The translations under genes and the position numbers were made by a program. Shown piece by piece: positions 22,207-30,271 of a stretch of 37,564 nucleotides of DNA. Position 1 is the first letter of the stretch, and every line of letters begins with the position of its first letter. Source of the DNA: Helicobacter sp. (GTDB lineage Bacteria > Campylobacterota > Campylobacteria > Campylobacterales > Helicobacteraceae); assembly GCF_029067145.1 (NCBI RefSeq), contig NZ_JAIEFA010000069.1, forward strand, positions 1 through 37,564. The letters run 5' to 3'. A model generated the notes under the pieces. The model ran no database searches and was not told the origin of the DNA. It saw only the letters and a program-made list of their open reading frames with translations.

Positions 22207-24396
22207 ATGCAAAATCTAGGAATCTCAATTAAAATCGGTTCTGCCTTAGAGAGTAAGGGATTCAATGTGGCACAAAAAGAATTAAGCAAGATTCAAAGCT
22301 TGAATCAAAGTGTATTAAAATCCACACTAACACCCAAAGTCAATCTTTCACCCCTCAACAAACTCAAAAGTGCATTGAGCGGAATCAAAGCACAAGTAGA
22401 ATCCTTACGCAATAAGGATTTAGAACTCAAAGTGCAAGGCAAGATTGATAGTTTCAAATCTAGTTTTGTAGAAAAGGCAGCCATTGGTGCAAGTATTGCA
22501 ATGCCTGTTAAGGCTGCGATTGATTTTGAAAGCTCTATGGCAGATGTGAAAAAGGTAGTAGATTTTGAATCCAATGAGGAATTAAACGCCTTTGGTGCAG
22601 AGATTCGCAAACTCTCTCAAACGATTCCACTTTTACCCACAGAATTAGCCAAGATTACTGCAAGTGGAGGACAACTTGGAATCGCCAAGCAAGACTTAAT
22701 GGGATTTACCACCCTTGTTGCAAAAATCGGCACTGCTTTTGATATGAGTGCCGAGAATGCAGGGGATACAATGGCAAAGATTATGAATGTCTATGGCTTG
22801 GGATTAAAAGAAATGGAGGGACTAGGCGATACGATTAACCATATCTCCGATAACTCGGCTGCAAAGGCAAGTGAAATTACAGAGGTTTTAAATAGAATTG
22901 GGGGAACGGCTAAGGTAATGGGATTGAGTGCAGAGAATGCTGCGGCTCTTGGCAGTGCCTTTATCGCAATGGGAAAAGCCCCTGAAGTTGCAGGAACAGC
23001 AATCAACTCCTTTTTTACCAAACTTCTAGCTCCCGAGAAACAAAGCGCGAGTTTTAGAAAGGCTTTAGGGGAAATCGGCTTAAGCGCAGAGGAACTTAAA
23101 GATTCTATCCAAAACAATCCCCAAAAGGGTATTGAGGAATTTTTAGAAACGCTTAAAAATGTAGAAAAATCAGAACAAATGGGAATCCTAAGCGATTTAT
23201 TTGGTGCGGAGTTTGGAGATGATATGGCATTGCTTGTCAGTGGAATAGACAACTATAAAAAAGCAGTAGCTTTGGCAAATGATAAAAATAAAGTGGGTTC
23301 ATTACAAAGAGAGTTTGAAACTCGTGCTGCTACAACAGAGAATGCACTCACACTCCTTAAATCTAGTGTGTTAAATCTTGGAATCAGTATCGGAAGTGTG
23401 CTTTTACCTCCTTTAAATGCAATCATTGGTGTGGTGAATCCTATTATCAATGGTTTTACTGCACTTTGTGAGACATTCCCTAAAATCTCGGGAGTGGTTG
23501 TAGGCGCAGTAGCTGCCTTTGGTTCTTTTATCGTGGCAAGTGCTGGATTGGGATTCGTGTTTAATCTTGTGCATTTGAATATCCTAAAAGCCTTACCTTA
23601 TTTTAGCCTTTTTAAAAGTGCAATCCTAGCAAGTGTTGCTTGGTTAAAGGCAAAGAATCTTGGATTGCTTTTGGTTAAGGCGCAGCTTGGGGCTACAATG
23701 GTTGCGATGAAACTCTATGGAATCGCAACGCTAGGCTTAAGCAAGGCAATTGCTTTAAGCAGTGTAGCACTGAAAGCCTTTGGCTCTGTTTTATCTTTCA
23801 TTGGTAAATCTATTCTTTTAAATCCAATCTTTTTAATTGGCGCATTGCTTGCAGGGGGAGCGTATTTGATTTATAAATATTGGACGCCTATTAAGGAATT
23901 TTTCTCTGCTTTGTGGGATAAAATCAAGATTGGTGCAAGTGTTGCGTGGGAGGGTTTTAAAACAATTTTTAAGTGGTCGCCTTTGGGATTAATTATGCAA
24001 GGCTTTAGCGCAGTTACAGAATATTTCTCCTCGCTTTTTGCTACTTGGGTGGGTATGTTTTCAGGAGTCATCAACAAGATTGGGAGTGCTATTTCTAGCG
24101 TTAAAGGATTCTTTGGATTTGGAGAGAAAGAAAGTAGCATAAAAGTGCAGGATTCTTTTGCCCTGCAATCTGCACAAATTAATCCTATTGAAATTAAACC
24201 CATTCCACAGAATCCAAAGGCACAAGCGCAAAATATCAATGTCGCTTTCACAGGAGGAATTAATGTGCAAACCACCGATGGCAAGATTCCAGAGAACTCT
24301 CAACTGCAAAGAGATATTCAAAGAGAAGTGGAAGCGGCGTTAAAAAAGTCTAAAGAGAGTGAGCGGAATCGCACACTAAGTGATATTGATTTTTAA
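22207..24396 (+). CDS. Tail tape measure protein
   Basis: The 729-aa protein has an N-terminal helical part, then the tape measure core (FESSMADVKKVVDFESNEEL, with LSQTIPLLPTELAKITASGG, about residues 110-155, and IGGTAKVMGLSAENAAALGS), a set of hydrophobic segments in residues about 400-600, and a C-terminal tail. It sets tail length and is ejected ahead of the DNA. It follows the lysis cassette instead of directly following E/E'. The start has an AAAAGG site. Confidence 0.92.
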   Translation: MQNLGISIKIGSALESKGFNVAQKELSKIQSLNQSVLKSTLTPKVNLSPLNKLKSALSGIKAQVESLRNKDLELKVQGKIDSFKSSFVEKAAIGASIAMPVKAAIDFESSMADVKKVVDFESNEELNAFGAEIRKLSQTIPLLPTELAKITASGGQLGIAKQDLMGFTTLVAKIGTAFDMSAENAGDTMAKIMNVYGLGLKEMEGLGDTINHISDNSAAKASEITEVLNRIGGTAKVMGLSAENAAALGSAFIAMGKAPEVAGTAINSFFTKLLAPEKQSASFRKALGEIGLSAEELKDSIQNNPQKGIEEFLETLKNVEKSEQMGILSDLFGAEFGDDMALLVSGIDNYKKAVALANDKNKVGSLQREFETRAATTENALTLLKSSVLNLGISIGSVLLPPLNAIIGVVNPIINGFTALCETFPKISGVVVGAVAAFGSFIVASAGLGFVFNLVHLNILKALPYFSLFKSAILASVAWLKAKNLGLLLVKAQLGATMVAMKLYGIATLGLSKAIALSSVALKAFGSVLSFIGKSILLNPIFLIGALLAGGAYLIYKYWTPIKEFFSALWDKIKIGASVAWEGFKTIFKWSPLGLIMQGFSAVTEYFSSLFATWVGMFSGVINKIGSAISSVKGFFGFGEKESSIKVQDSFALQSAQINPIEIKPIPQNPKAQAQNINVAFTGGINVQTTDGKIPENSQLQRDIQREVEAALKKSKESERNRTLSDIDF

Positions 24397-24428
24397 AAAT
24401 CGCACTTTGGCTTTTAAGGGATTTAAGC

Positions 24429-24476
24429 GACAAAAGATTTAGTTACATACCTTTAGTATGCGCCTTTGCTTTTGTC
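24429..24476. repeat. Nested hairpin between tape measure and gpU genes
   Basis: GACAAAAG (24429-24436) pairs with CTTTTGTC (24469-24476), and inside it CATAC/GTATG (24446-24450/24456-24460) closes a CTTTA loop. The 129-bp gap is otherwise empty. It may be a processing or attenuating structure; no U-run follows. Confidence 0.4.
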
Positions 24477-24525
24477 TTGAATTTACAATCCTTTGTGCTA
24501 AACAATTTTATTTTAAGGATTAAAA

Positions 24526-24897
24526 ATGGCTTATCTTGCATTAGGAGATTTTAAATTTGTCTTGCAACAAACACAATGCAACACAATAGAATCTAACCTA
24601 GAATTAACCTTTAGCGAGATTACAAGGATTGGGAATAATCCCGCATATTTTAATAGTGGGAAGTTTAAAGAATCTTTCACGCTAGAGTTTGATATGTTAT
24701 TGCAAAAGCAAGAGGTGATAGAGGGATTCTTGGAAGCAGTGAAACTAAAACAACCTTTCTTTATGGTTTTAGGCTATGGCAAGATTATCGGTGATGTGCT
24801 AGTAGAGAGTGTGAATATTAAAAGTGAATCCATTATCCCAAATGGTGCAAGCTTGAAACGCACTTTGCAAATCACACTCAAGAGGTATTACCAATGA
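24526..24897 (+). CDS. Tail protein U (P2 gpU-like)
   Basis: The 123-aa protein begins MAYLALGDFKFVLQQTQCN, continues with a FTLEFDMLLQKQEV segment, and fits the P2 gpU tail terminator/completion family by length and position between tape measure and gpD. It caps the tail tube. A GGATT ribosome site precedes the ATG, and it overlaps gpD by 4 bases. Confidence 0.82.
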   Translation: MAYLALGDFKFVLQQTQCNTIESNLELTFSEITRIGNNPAYFNSGKFKESFTLEFDMLLQKQEVIEGFLEAVKLKQPFFMVLGYGKIIGDVLVESVNIKSESIIPNGASLKRTLQITLKRYYQ

Positions 24898-25832
24898 AGC
24901 ATTTTACACCAGATTTTAAGATTCTAGCTAATGAGAAAGATGTAACCGCACACATTACCAAGAATCTCATCTCTTTAAGTTTCAAAGATGAGGCAGGAAT
25001 TGTCAGTGATGAGATTACACTTAATGTGTATGGAACTTTCAAGCGTCCTAAATACCAAGATAGATTAAAACTTTGGCTAGGCTACAAAGAGAGTGGGCTT
25101 TGGTATTGTGGGAGCTTTGCGGTGCAAAGTAGTGAAAGGACGGAATCCACAACAACCATTACTGCCACAGGAGTAGATTTTAGCAGTGGGTTAAAAAAGA
25201 GAAAGAATCGTTCTTGGGAAAAGGTAAGCTTAAAAGAGATTGTAGAGAGAATCGCAAAAGAGCACGATTTAAGTGCAGTTGCTGATTTTGGAGAGATTAA
25301 GATTGCTTATGCGGGGCAGCACGATATAAGTGATTTAGCGTTTTTAAAAAAGTTTGCAAAAGACTTTGACGCAGTGTTTAATGTCAAGGATAATCAAATC
25401 ATCTTTTTAAGGAAAGGTAATGAGGGTAAGAGTGCGATACCTAAAGCTTCCATTAGTCTAAGCGAATGCAGTAGTTATCGCATTAAGTATTCCAATAAAA
25501 CACTTTATGGAAGCTGCAAAGCAGTATGGCACGATACCAAAGAAAATGCAATCAAAGAAGTTGTGGTAGGCAGTGGTGAGGGAGAGCAAATCAAACTAGA
25601 GCAGAGTTTCAAGAATGCAGCAGAGGCAAAAGAAAAAGCTAAGGCAAAACTAGAGAGGGCAAATAGTGGAATCGTAAGTGGAAGTTTAGAGATTTATGGG
25701 ACTTGTGTATTTGCAGGTGGGATTCTCTCCTTAAGCAATGCAGGAGAGGATAGCGGGGAATATCGTATTAAGAGTGTGAATCACTCTTTGAGTGCAGATT
25801 CCTTTACTACAAGTGTAGAGTTTGAGAAGTGA
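24894..25832 (+). CDS. Tail hub / late control protein D (P2 gpD-like)
   Basis: The 312-aa protein matches the gpD family: KDVTAHITKNLISLSFKDEA at residues about 15-34, then LKLWLGYKESGLWYCGSFAV, RKNRSWEKVSLKEIVERIA, and a C-terminal YRIKSVNHSLSADSFTT. It forms the hub to which the spike is fixed. The name late control D is historical. It is the last recognised structural gene; an unusual structured element follows directly. Confidence 0.9.
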   Translation: MKHFTPDFKILANEKDVTAHITKNLISLSFKDEAGIVSDEITLNVYGTFKRPKYQDRLKLWLGYKESGLWYCGSFAVQSSERTESTTTITATGVDFSSGLKKRKNRSWEKVSLKEIVERIAKEHDLSAVADFGEIKIAYAGQHDISDLAFLKKFAKDFDAVFNVKDNQIIFLRKGNEGKSAIPKASISLSECSSYRIKYSNKTLYGSCKAVWHDTKENAIKEVVVGSGEGEQIKLEQSFKNAAEAKEKAKAKLERANSGIVSGSLEIYGTCVFAGGILSLSNAGEDSGEYRIKSVNHSLSADSFTTSVEFEK

Positions 25833-25858
25833 GTATGAGACTTCTTAAGGGATTGTTT

Positions 25859-26045
25859 GTATCAATCTATAAAAGGCAATTAGGGAGATTTTTACTTGTA
25901 AAAATCCAGTGTGCCTATTCTTGCCTTGCATAGATTGATACGGACTATTAAAGGGTTTTTAAAAGCTCACAGACAAGAGTAGGCAACCTAGCTTTGATAA
26001 ACAAAGCTTTCCTAATTGCCTGCTTGCTCTTAAAAACCCTTTAGT
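25859..26045 (+). ncRNA. Candidate structured RNA: two hairpins with doubly complementary loops
   Basis: Hairpin 1 is closed by GTATCAATCTAT/ATAGATTGATAC (25859-25870/25930-25941). Its loop holds GGCAATTAGG (25875-25884), a small hairpin (25887-25906) and TGCCTATTCTTG (25912-25923). Hairpin 2 is closed by TAAAGGGTTTTTAA/TTAAAAACCCTTTA (25949-25962/26030-26043). Its loop holds CAAGAGTAGGCA (25974-25985), a 7-bp hairpin AGCTTTG/CAAAGCT (25990-25996/26002-26008) and CCTAATTGCC (26011-26020). The two loops are complementary over 10 and 12 bp. One internal pair is G-T, and several flanking ones are G-T on the plus strand, which favours an RNA. It may be a free RNA, a leader of the small coiled-coil and methylase genes, or a DNA site. 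Confidence 0.6.
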
Positions 26046-26067
26046 TTAAATTTAGACAGGAAACACA

Positions 26068-26232
26068 ATGAAAAAGAAAGCTTTAAAAGCACAAATCAAA
26101 TCTTTAAACCATACACTTCAAGCTTTAGAGAAAAAGTGTGCTTGTTTGGAACTCATTGTGAAATGGCAAAGTGAAAAATTAGAGATTATAAGAGAAGCAA
26201 GATTAAAACAAAAAGAGAAAGATTATATTTAA
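26068..26232 (+). CDS. Small coiled-coil protein (54 aa)
   Basis: An ATG with an ACAGGA site (26056-26061) opens a 54-codon frame: MKKKALKAQIKSLNHTLQAL at the start, CACLELIVKW in the middle and a basic end. It is Lys/Leu/Glu-rich with heptad spacing. It directly follows the structured element, so it may be translated under its control. I do not recognise it. Confidence 0.55.
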   Translation: MKKKALKAQIKSLNHTLQALEKKCACLELIVKWQSEKLEIIREARLKQKEKDYI

Positions 26233-26275
26233 AAATTAAAGGATAGAGAGTTGATAGAGGAATCAAGATTTAAGT

Positions 26276-26296
26276 TTAAGGGGAAAGCCCCCTTAA
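26276..26296. repeat. 8-bp GC-containing hairpin upstream of the methylase
   Basis: TTAAGGGG (26276-26283) pairs with CCCCTTAA (26289-26296) around a 5-nt loop. No T-run follows, so intrinsic termination is doubtful. It overlaps the start of an 11-codon frame (26296-26331) whose first residues MKTS recur at codons 8-11 of the methylase gene. Confidence 0.35.
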
Positions 26297-26369
26297 TGAA
26301 AACTAGCAAGGGAATCATACCTTACTTTTGAAAATCTAGCAAAAAACTTTCATTTTAAAAGGAGTTGCA

Positions 26370-27161
26370 ATGGAAAATACAAACTTTAAAATGAAAACTA
26401 GCACTCTTAAAGCCCCCTTTGCTTGGGTAGGTGGGAAATCCAAAATGGCAAAAGAGATTGTAGAGAGAATGCCTCTGCATACCACTTATGCAGAAGTCTT
26501 TGGGGGAAGCCTAGCGGTGCTTTATGCCAAAGAGCGTCCTTTTGCAAAATACAATGAGGTGATTAATGATTGGAATGCCGATTTAATCAATCTACACAGA
26601 ATCATTCAAACACGACCGCAGAGTCTCCAAATAGAATTAAATAGAATGCTAAGCGGTAGAGATTTTTTCTTAGATTCCATTCATAAAGAACCAAGAAACA
26701 ATATAGAAAAAGCCGCACTTTATTTTTACTCCATTGTGCATAGCTTCGGGGGAAAGAGGGACAATTATGCAATGTGTAAAAAGGCAAGAAGCGTAAAGAA
26801 TATTTACAAGAGCTTTCAAGTCTATGCAGAAAGGCTTAAACCTGTGAGTATTGAGAATCTTGACTTTAGAGAGTTTATTAAGCGATATGATAGCGAAGCG
26901 ACATTATTCTATCTTGACCCGCCTTATGTGGGAACAGAGAATTATTATAAGAACAAAAAGACTTTTGATTTGAAAGACCACAAGGATTTATGCAAGACTC
27001 TAAAGAGTATCAAAGGTAAATTCTTGTTGAGTTATAACGATTGTGAGCTAGTAAGGAATCTCTATCAAAACTTTACCATAGAAACCCTAGAGACAAAATA
27101 TAGAATCAATATGCAAACACAGAATGTCAAAAGAAAGGAGTTGTTGGTGAGGAATTATTAG
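26370..27161 (+). CDS. DNA adenine methyltransferase, Dam/D12 class
   Basis: The 263-aa protein has the D12-class N6-adenine methylase motifs: FAWVGGKSKMAKEIV (SAM-binding motif I, residues about 15-29), YAEVFGG, NDWNADL (53-59) and the catalytic YLDPPYVGT (about 181-189). Phage methylases of this type protect DNA from restriction or regulate packaging. The ATG has a strong AAAAGGAG site; a second in-frame ATG at 26391 is a weaker alternative. It lies between the structured element and the repressor region, transcribed in the late direction. Confidence 0.92.
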   Translation: MENTNFKMKTSTLKAPFAWVGGKSKMAKEIVERMPLHTTYAEVFGGSLAVLYAKERPFAKYNEVINDWNADLINLHRIIQTRPQSLQIELNRMLSGRDFFLDSIHKEPRNNIEKAALYFYSIVHSFGGKRDNYAMCKKARSVKNIYKSFQVYAERLKPVSIENLDFREFIKRYDSEATLFYLDPPYVGTENYYKNKKTFDLKDHKDLCKTLKSIKGKFLLSYNDCELVRNLYQNFTIETLETKYRINMQTQNVKRKELLVRNY

Positions 27162-27184
27162 GCACTCCAATGTGCCTACTCCTA

Positions 27185-27487
27185 TTATTTAAAAGACTCT
27201 CTATAATAATCACTAGATTCTACATAGGTTAAAACCACACTTTTACAAAAGCAATTTTCTACTTTGATTTCAATTCTTTTAAAATCCTCACTGACTTTTG
27301 CATTCTTGATGTCTTTAATCACTTCTTGCAAAGCAGTGATTAAGGCTTTCATCTCCTCTAGTGTTTGCAATCTTACATTTAAATTTTGATTGTAAGTATA
27401 AAGAGAATCGTCAGTCTCTTCGTATCTTGTTAAAAGGATTCCCTCTAAATATTCTCTTAGTGTTTCTTTCTTTACTAGGTTTTGCAT
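27185..27487 (-). CDS. Hypothetical protein (100 aa) after the repressor
   Basis: The ATG at 27487 follows AAGGAGAGACA, an excellent ribosome site. The product is acidic and helical with LQTLEEMKALITALQEVIKD in the middle. I do not recognise a family. It lies 45 bases after the repressor stop on the same strand and is probably co-transcribed with it, so it may be a lysogeny-expressed accessory gene. Confidence 0.65.
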   Translation of the reverse strand: MQNLVKKETLREYLEGILLTRYEETDDSLYTYNQNLNVRLQTLEEMKALITALQEVIKDIKNAKVSEDFKRIEIKVENCFCKSVVLTYVESSDYYRESFK

Positions 27488-27532
27488 TGTCTCTCCTTGT
27501 CTTTTGATGAGACAACATTAACTCTCCACAGC

Positions 27533-28174
27533 TTAGTGTGTGCTGTGTATTCGTCTAATTTCACCAATAACCGCGCCAATTATCAGAAAATCTCCATTGT
27601 TATAAAAAATATCTTTAAAAGCTGGATTAAAAGAATGCAGAATTACTCCATTTTGTTGTTTAAAAACTTGCTTGATGAAAAGCCCCTCTCTTGTATTGAT
27701 AACATAAATACCTTTATCTTTAAAGGGCTTTGTTTTATCAATCACACAAATAGAGCCGTCCTTGATGACAGGCTCCATAGATTCGCCAAAGCTTGTAATC
27801 CATTCGCAATTTTGGCTTTGAAAGAAATTGAGCAGGGTATTATCTACTACTATCTCTTGGTATTCTACAAACTCATTAATTCCACCCCCTCCCAAAGAAG
27901 CATTGGTTTTATAGAGTTTTAGAATCCTATATTTCTCCTCACATTCTAAACTTTCTTTAGGGGAGCTTCCAAAGAAAAAGTAATTAATATTAATCTTTCT
28001 TTGCTCTAGGAAGTTTAGGATTTGTTTATAAGGGATAGAGTTTCTAAACTTCATACTATTAAAAGTATCGGGGTGTATGTTTAAGGCTTTGGCTATATCC
28101 ATAGCTTTAATTCTTGTTTGTCCCTCACTCGCCAAAATATCCTTTAGCTTTTCTATAATCTCTTCCATTTCCAT
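27533..28174 (-). CDS. S24-family phage repressor (CI/LexA-like)
   Basis: The 213-aa protein has an N-terminal helix-turn-helix (about residues 20-58, with IAKALNIHPDTFNSMKFRN) and a C-terminal S24 peptidase domain with Ser132 in SFGESMEP and Lys168 in FIKQV, spaced as in the LexA/CI Ser-Lys dyad. A glycine-rich hinge (94-98) could hold the self-cleavage site. Such repressors maintain lysogeny and are inactivated by RecA-stimulated autocleavage. The gene faces leftward, with a perfect inverted repeat before its start. A regulatory rather than housekeeping role is inferred from the prophage context. Confidence 0.88.
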   Translation of the reverse strand: MEMEEIIEKLKDILASEGQTRIKAMDIAKALNIHPDTFNSMKFRNSIPYKQILNFLEQRKININYFFFGSSPKESLECEEKYRILKLYKTNASLGGGGINEFVEYQEIVVDNTLLNFFQSQNCEWITSFGESMEPVIKDGSICVIDKTKPFKDKGIYVINTREGLFIKQVFKQQNGVILHSFNPAFKDIFYNNGDFLIIGAVIGEIRRIHSTH

Positions 28175-28180
28175 AATAAT

Positions 28181-28197
28181 CCTTTTACTTTAAAAGG
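28181..28197. promoter_or_regulatory. Operator-like inverted repeat upstream of the repressor
   Basis: CCTTTTA (28181-28187) and TAAAAGG (28191-28197) are a perfect 7-bp inverted repeat with a 3-nt spacer. It overlaps the AAAAGGA ribosome site of the repressor on the minus strand. Autoregulatory binding is plausible but not shown. Confidence 0.45.
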
Positions 28198-28283
28198 AAT
28201 CTAGCATAAAATTAAGAAAAAGAAAGAATGGCTTTTGAAATGAAAGGGGAATTAAATAAAAGAGATTCTTAGTAGAATGTGAT

Positions 28284-28289
28284 TATAAT
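28284..28289 (+). promoter_or_regulatory. TATAAT -10 element upstream of the DUF4145 gene
   Basis: A perfect TATAAT lies 27 bases before the ATG at 28316. No clear -35 is seen, as is common in Helicobacter. Confidence 0.5.
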
Positions 28290-28315
28290 ATTCCATTTGA
28301 AAAATAGGAAAAATA

Positions 28316-29020
28316 ATGCAAAGATTTGTTTCTCCAAGTTTTTGGCAAACAGCCTTTACTTGTCCTTATTGTAGTGTATTGGCTCAAATGAATTGGGAGT
28401 GTCTATATGAAGGACATACGCCTGATATAAATTATTCTATACACATTGCAGTGTGTCAAGTATGTAAGAATTATAGCCTTTGGTGTAAATATGGGACATT
28501 ACAAAGGGGTAAGCCCACTATCAAAGAGGAAATGCTCTATCCCAAATCCTCTGCTATTCCTCCAGCAGAGGATATGCCCGAATCCATTAAGGCAATCTAC
28601 AAGGAAGCTTCAAGCGTTGTAGGGGATTCCCCTAGAGCAGCTTGTGCTTTGTTGCGTTTAGCCTTAGAGGAATTAATCTCATATTTGAAAGATAATTCTG
28701 AAAAATGCAAAAGCCTTAAAGGCAAGAATATCAATGAGAATATTAAAGAACTTGTTAAATTAGGACTTCCTGCAGAAGTGCAAAAAGCCTTAGACATTGT
28801 GCGCATTACAGGAAACAATGCTGTGCATTCTGCAAAAGAGCTAGATATAAACGATAATCCAGAGATTGCCCATAAACTCTTTGAGATATTAAATTTCATT
28901 GTGCAAGAGATGATAACACGCCTTAAGGGAATTGATAGTTTCTTTAAGGATAATATATCAGAGGGCGCAAAAGAGGCAATCAAGAAAAGGGATAAGGATT
29001 CTACTTTAGATTCCCAATAG
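28316..29020 (+). CDS. DUF4145 protein with N-terminal zinc ribbon
   Basis: The 234-aa protein has CPYC (about residues 18-21) and CQVC (about 49-52) near the start, a likely zinc ribbon, then a helical DUF4145-type region with RAACALLRLALEELISYL (about 102-119) and ITGNNAVHSAKELD. DUF4145 domains occur next to restriction, defence and phage genes, often as nuclease-associated helical modules; a precise role is unknown. It lies between the repressor and a split OLD-like gene transcribed towards it, which supports an accessory defence or lysogenic-conversion role. Confidence 0.75.
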   Translation: MQRFVSPSFWQTAFTCPYCSVLAQMNWECLYEGHTPDINYSIHIAVCQVCKNYSLWCKYGTLQRGKPTIKEEMLYPKSSAIPPAEDMPESIKAIYKEASSVVGDSPRAACALLRLALEELISYLKDNSEKCKSLKGKNINENIKELVKLGLPAEVQKALDIVRITGNNAVHSAKELDINDNPEIAHKLFEILNFIVQEMITRLKGIDSFFKDNISEGAKEAIKKRDKDSTLDSQ

Positions 29021-29080
29021 GTTTGTGATTGCTTTAGTTGTCTTGTATATCAAATTGAGAGGTGAAGTTAATGGCAGTGA

Positions 29081-30271
29081 TTAAGGGCGATTATTCCCTT
29101 TGCTTAAAAAATTATCTAAAATTTCAATAACACTTTCAAAGTTTTTAAAATCCTCTTTTGTGCCATTTTCACAAAGCCAATCACAAACTTGCATTTTACA
29201 TCCATCTCTAATCACATATGTTTTATTCTCTGTTCCTTCTTTATTGGTTGCTGTATAATAAATCATCTCGTTTGCTCGTCTAATAATTTTCTCTATTGTT
29301 TCTTGAGGAAATAAATTTTCAACCCCCTTTTTTATTGGATTATTGTCAAAAAAGGGCATTTTATCAATAAACAGAATATCACTGCTATATTTTTCACCAT
29401 AATTTATATTATTCTCAGGGTCATTAAGTAAAAGTATTTTATTGGGTATCAAATTTGGATTTGCCTTTAAAAACATAGCAGCTTGTTTCAAAGCTACATC
29501 GTTTGAGCTTTTTGTTCCATTACTAGTCTGCTCCCCAACAATATCTATACGAATACAATTTCCGTCCAACAAATCTTGCCTACCAAATAATTCACAGGCT
29601 CTTTTGATATATTTCACATCAGTTGGTCCCTCTACAAATACTATCGGTTTATTTAAGCTTCTAATTTTCTGTTCTAAATCCTTTTCAAAAGTTTCTGTAT
29701 TTTGCAAAATTGTATAAGCACTTTGAAATTCAGAAAATCTTTCTGGATTGATGATATTTCCATTTAGCATATCATATAACATAAAATTGTCTCCAAACTC
29801 TTCTTTCATACCCAATACAAACAAAGGAGAATGTGTCGTAATAATAAATTGAATTTTGGGGAACATTTTAATCAGCTGGGGTAACACTTTACTTTGCAGA
29901 TTAGCGTGCAAATGCGTATCTATTTCATCAATAATAACAATTCCTTTAGGTTCATCAGCAGTATCCGTGTGTCTTATAATATTTACAAACATATTAAATA
30001 AGACACTTTCTCCTAAGGAAAGTTGATTTATGTAGCTTATAGTGCCCCCTTCTAGTTCAATGCCAAATCTTGTTCCAGCTTTAGCATAATATCTTGGAAA
30101 AACATTGAGATATATCTCATTATTTTGTTTTATTAGTTGCAAGAAATCATTAATTGTATCATACTTGATTTTATCTTGCTCCATTTTACGCAATAAATAG
30201 TTATTCAATTTGTCGCTACATGCTTGATATAATAACCTATCCATTAGTAAATCCATAATATTAGGTTTCAT
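29081..30271 (-). CDS. OLD-like ATPase/TOPRIM nuclease, C-terminal part
   Basis: The 396-aa product has the second half of an ABC-type ATPase: signature LSLGE (about 84-88), Walker B IVIIDEID (111-118) and the switch His in ITTHSP (144-149). A TOPRIM-like domain follows, with VEGPTD (Glu214) and LLLNDPEN (Asp284). Together with the upstream gene, which has the Walker A, it equals one OLD/GajA-type or fused ATPase-TOPRIM defence protein. The ATG lies within the last codons of the upstream gene in another frame and has no ribosome site, so it is either coupled or the remnant of a frameshift. Confidence 0.75.
   Translation of the reverse strand: MKPNIMDLLMDRLLYQACSDKLNNYLLRKMEQDKIKYDTINDFLQLIKQNNEIYLNVFPRYYAKAGTRFGIELEGGTISYINQLSLGESVLFNMFVNIIRHTDTADEPKGIVIIDEIDTHLHANLQSKVLPQLIKMFPKIQFIITTHSPLFVLGMKEEFGDNFMLYDMLNGNIINPERFSEFQSAYTILQNTETFEKDLEQKIRSLNKPIVFVEGPTDVKYIKRACELFGRQDLLDGNCIRIDIVGEQTSNGTKSSNDVALKQAAMFLKANPNLIPNKILLLNDPENNINYGEKYSSDILFIDKMPFFDNNPIKKGVENLFPQETIEKIIRRANEMIYYTATNKEGTENKTYVIRDGCKMQVCDWLCENGTKEDFKNFESVIEILDNFLSKGNNRP

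Noticed and set aside
25859..26045. Simple intrinsic terminator of the late operon
   Set aside because: The second stem could contribute to termination, but interleaved long helices and complementary loops go far beyond a terminator and no T-run follows.
26276..26296. Intrinsic terminator before the methylase
   Set aside because: The hairpin is good but no T-run follows, so it is listed only as a repeat.
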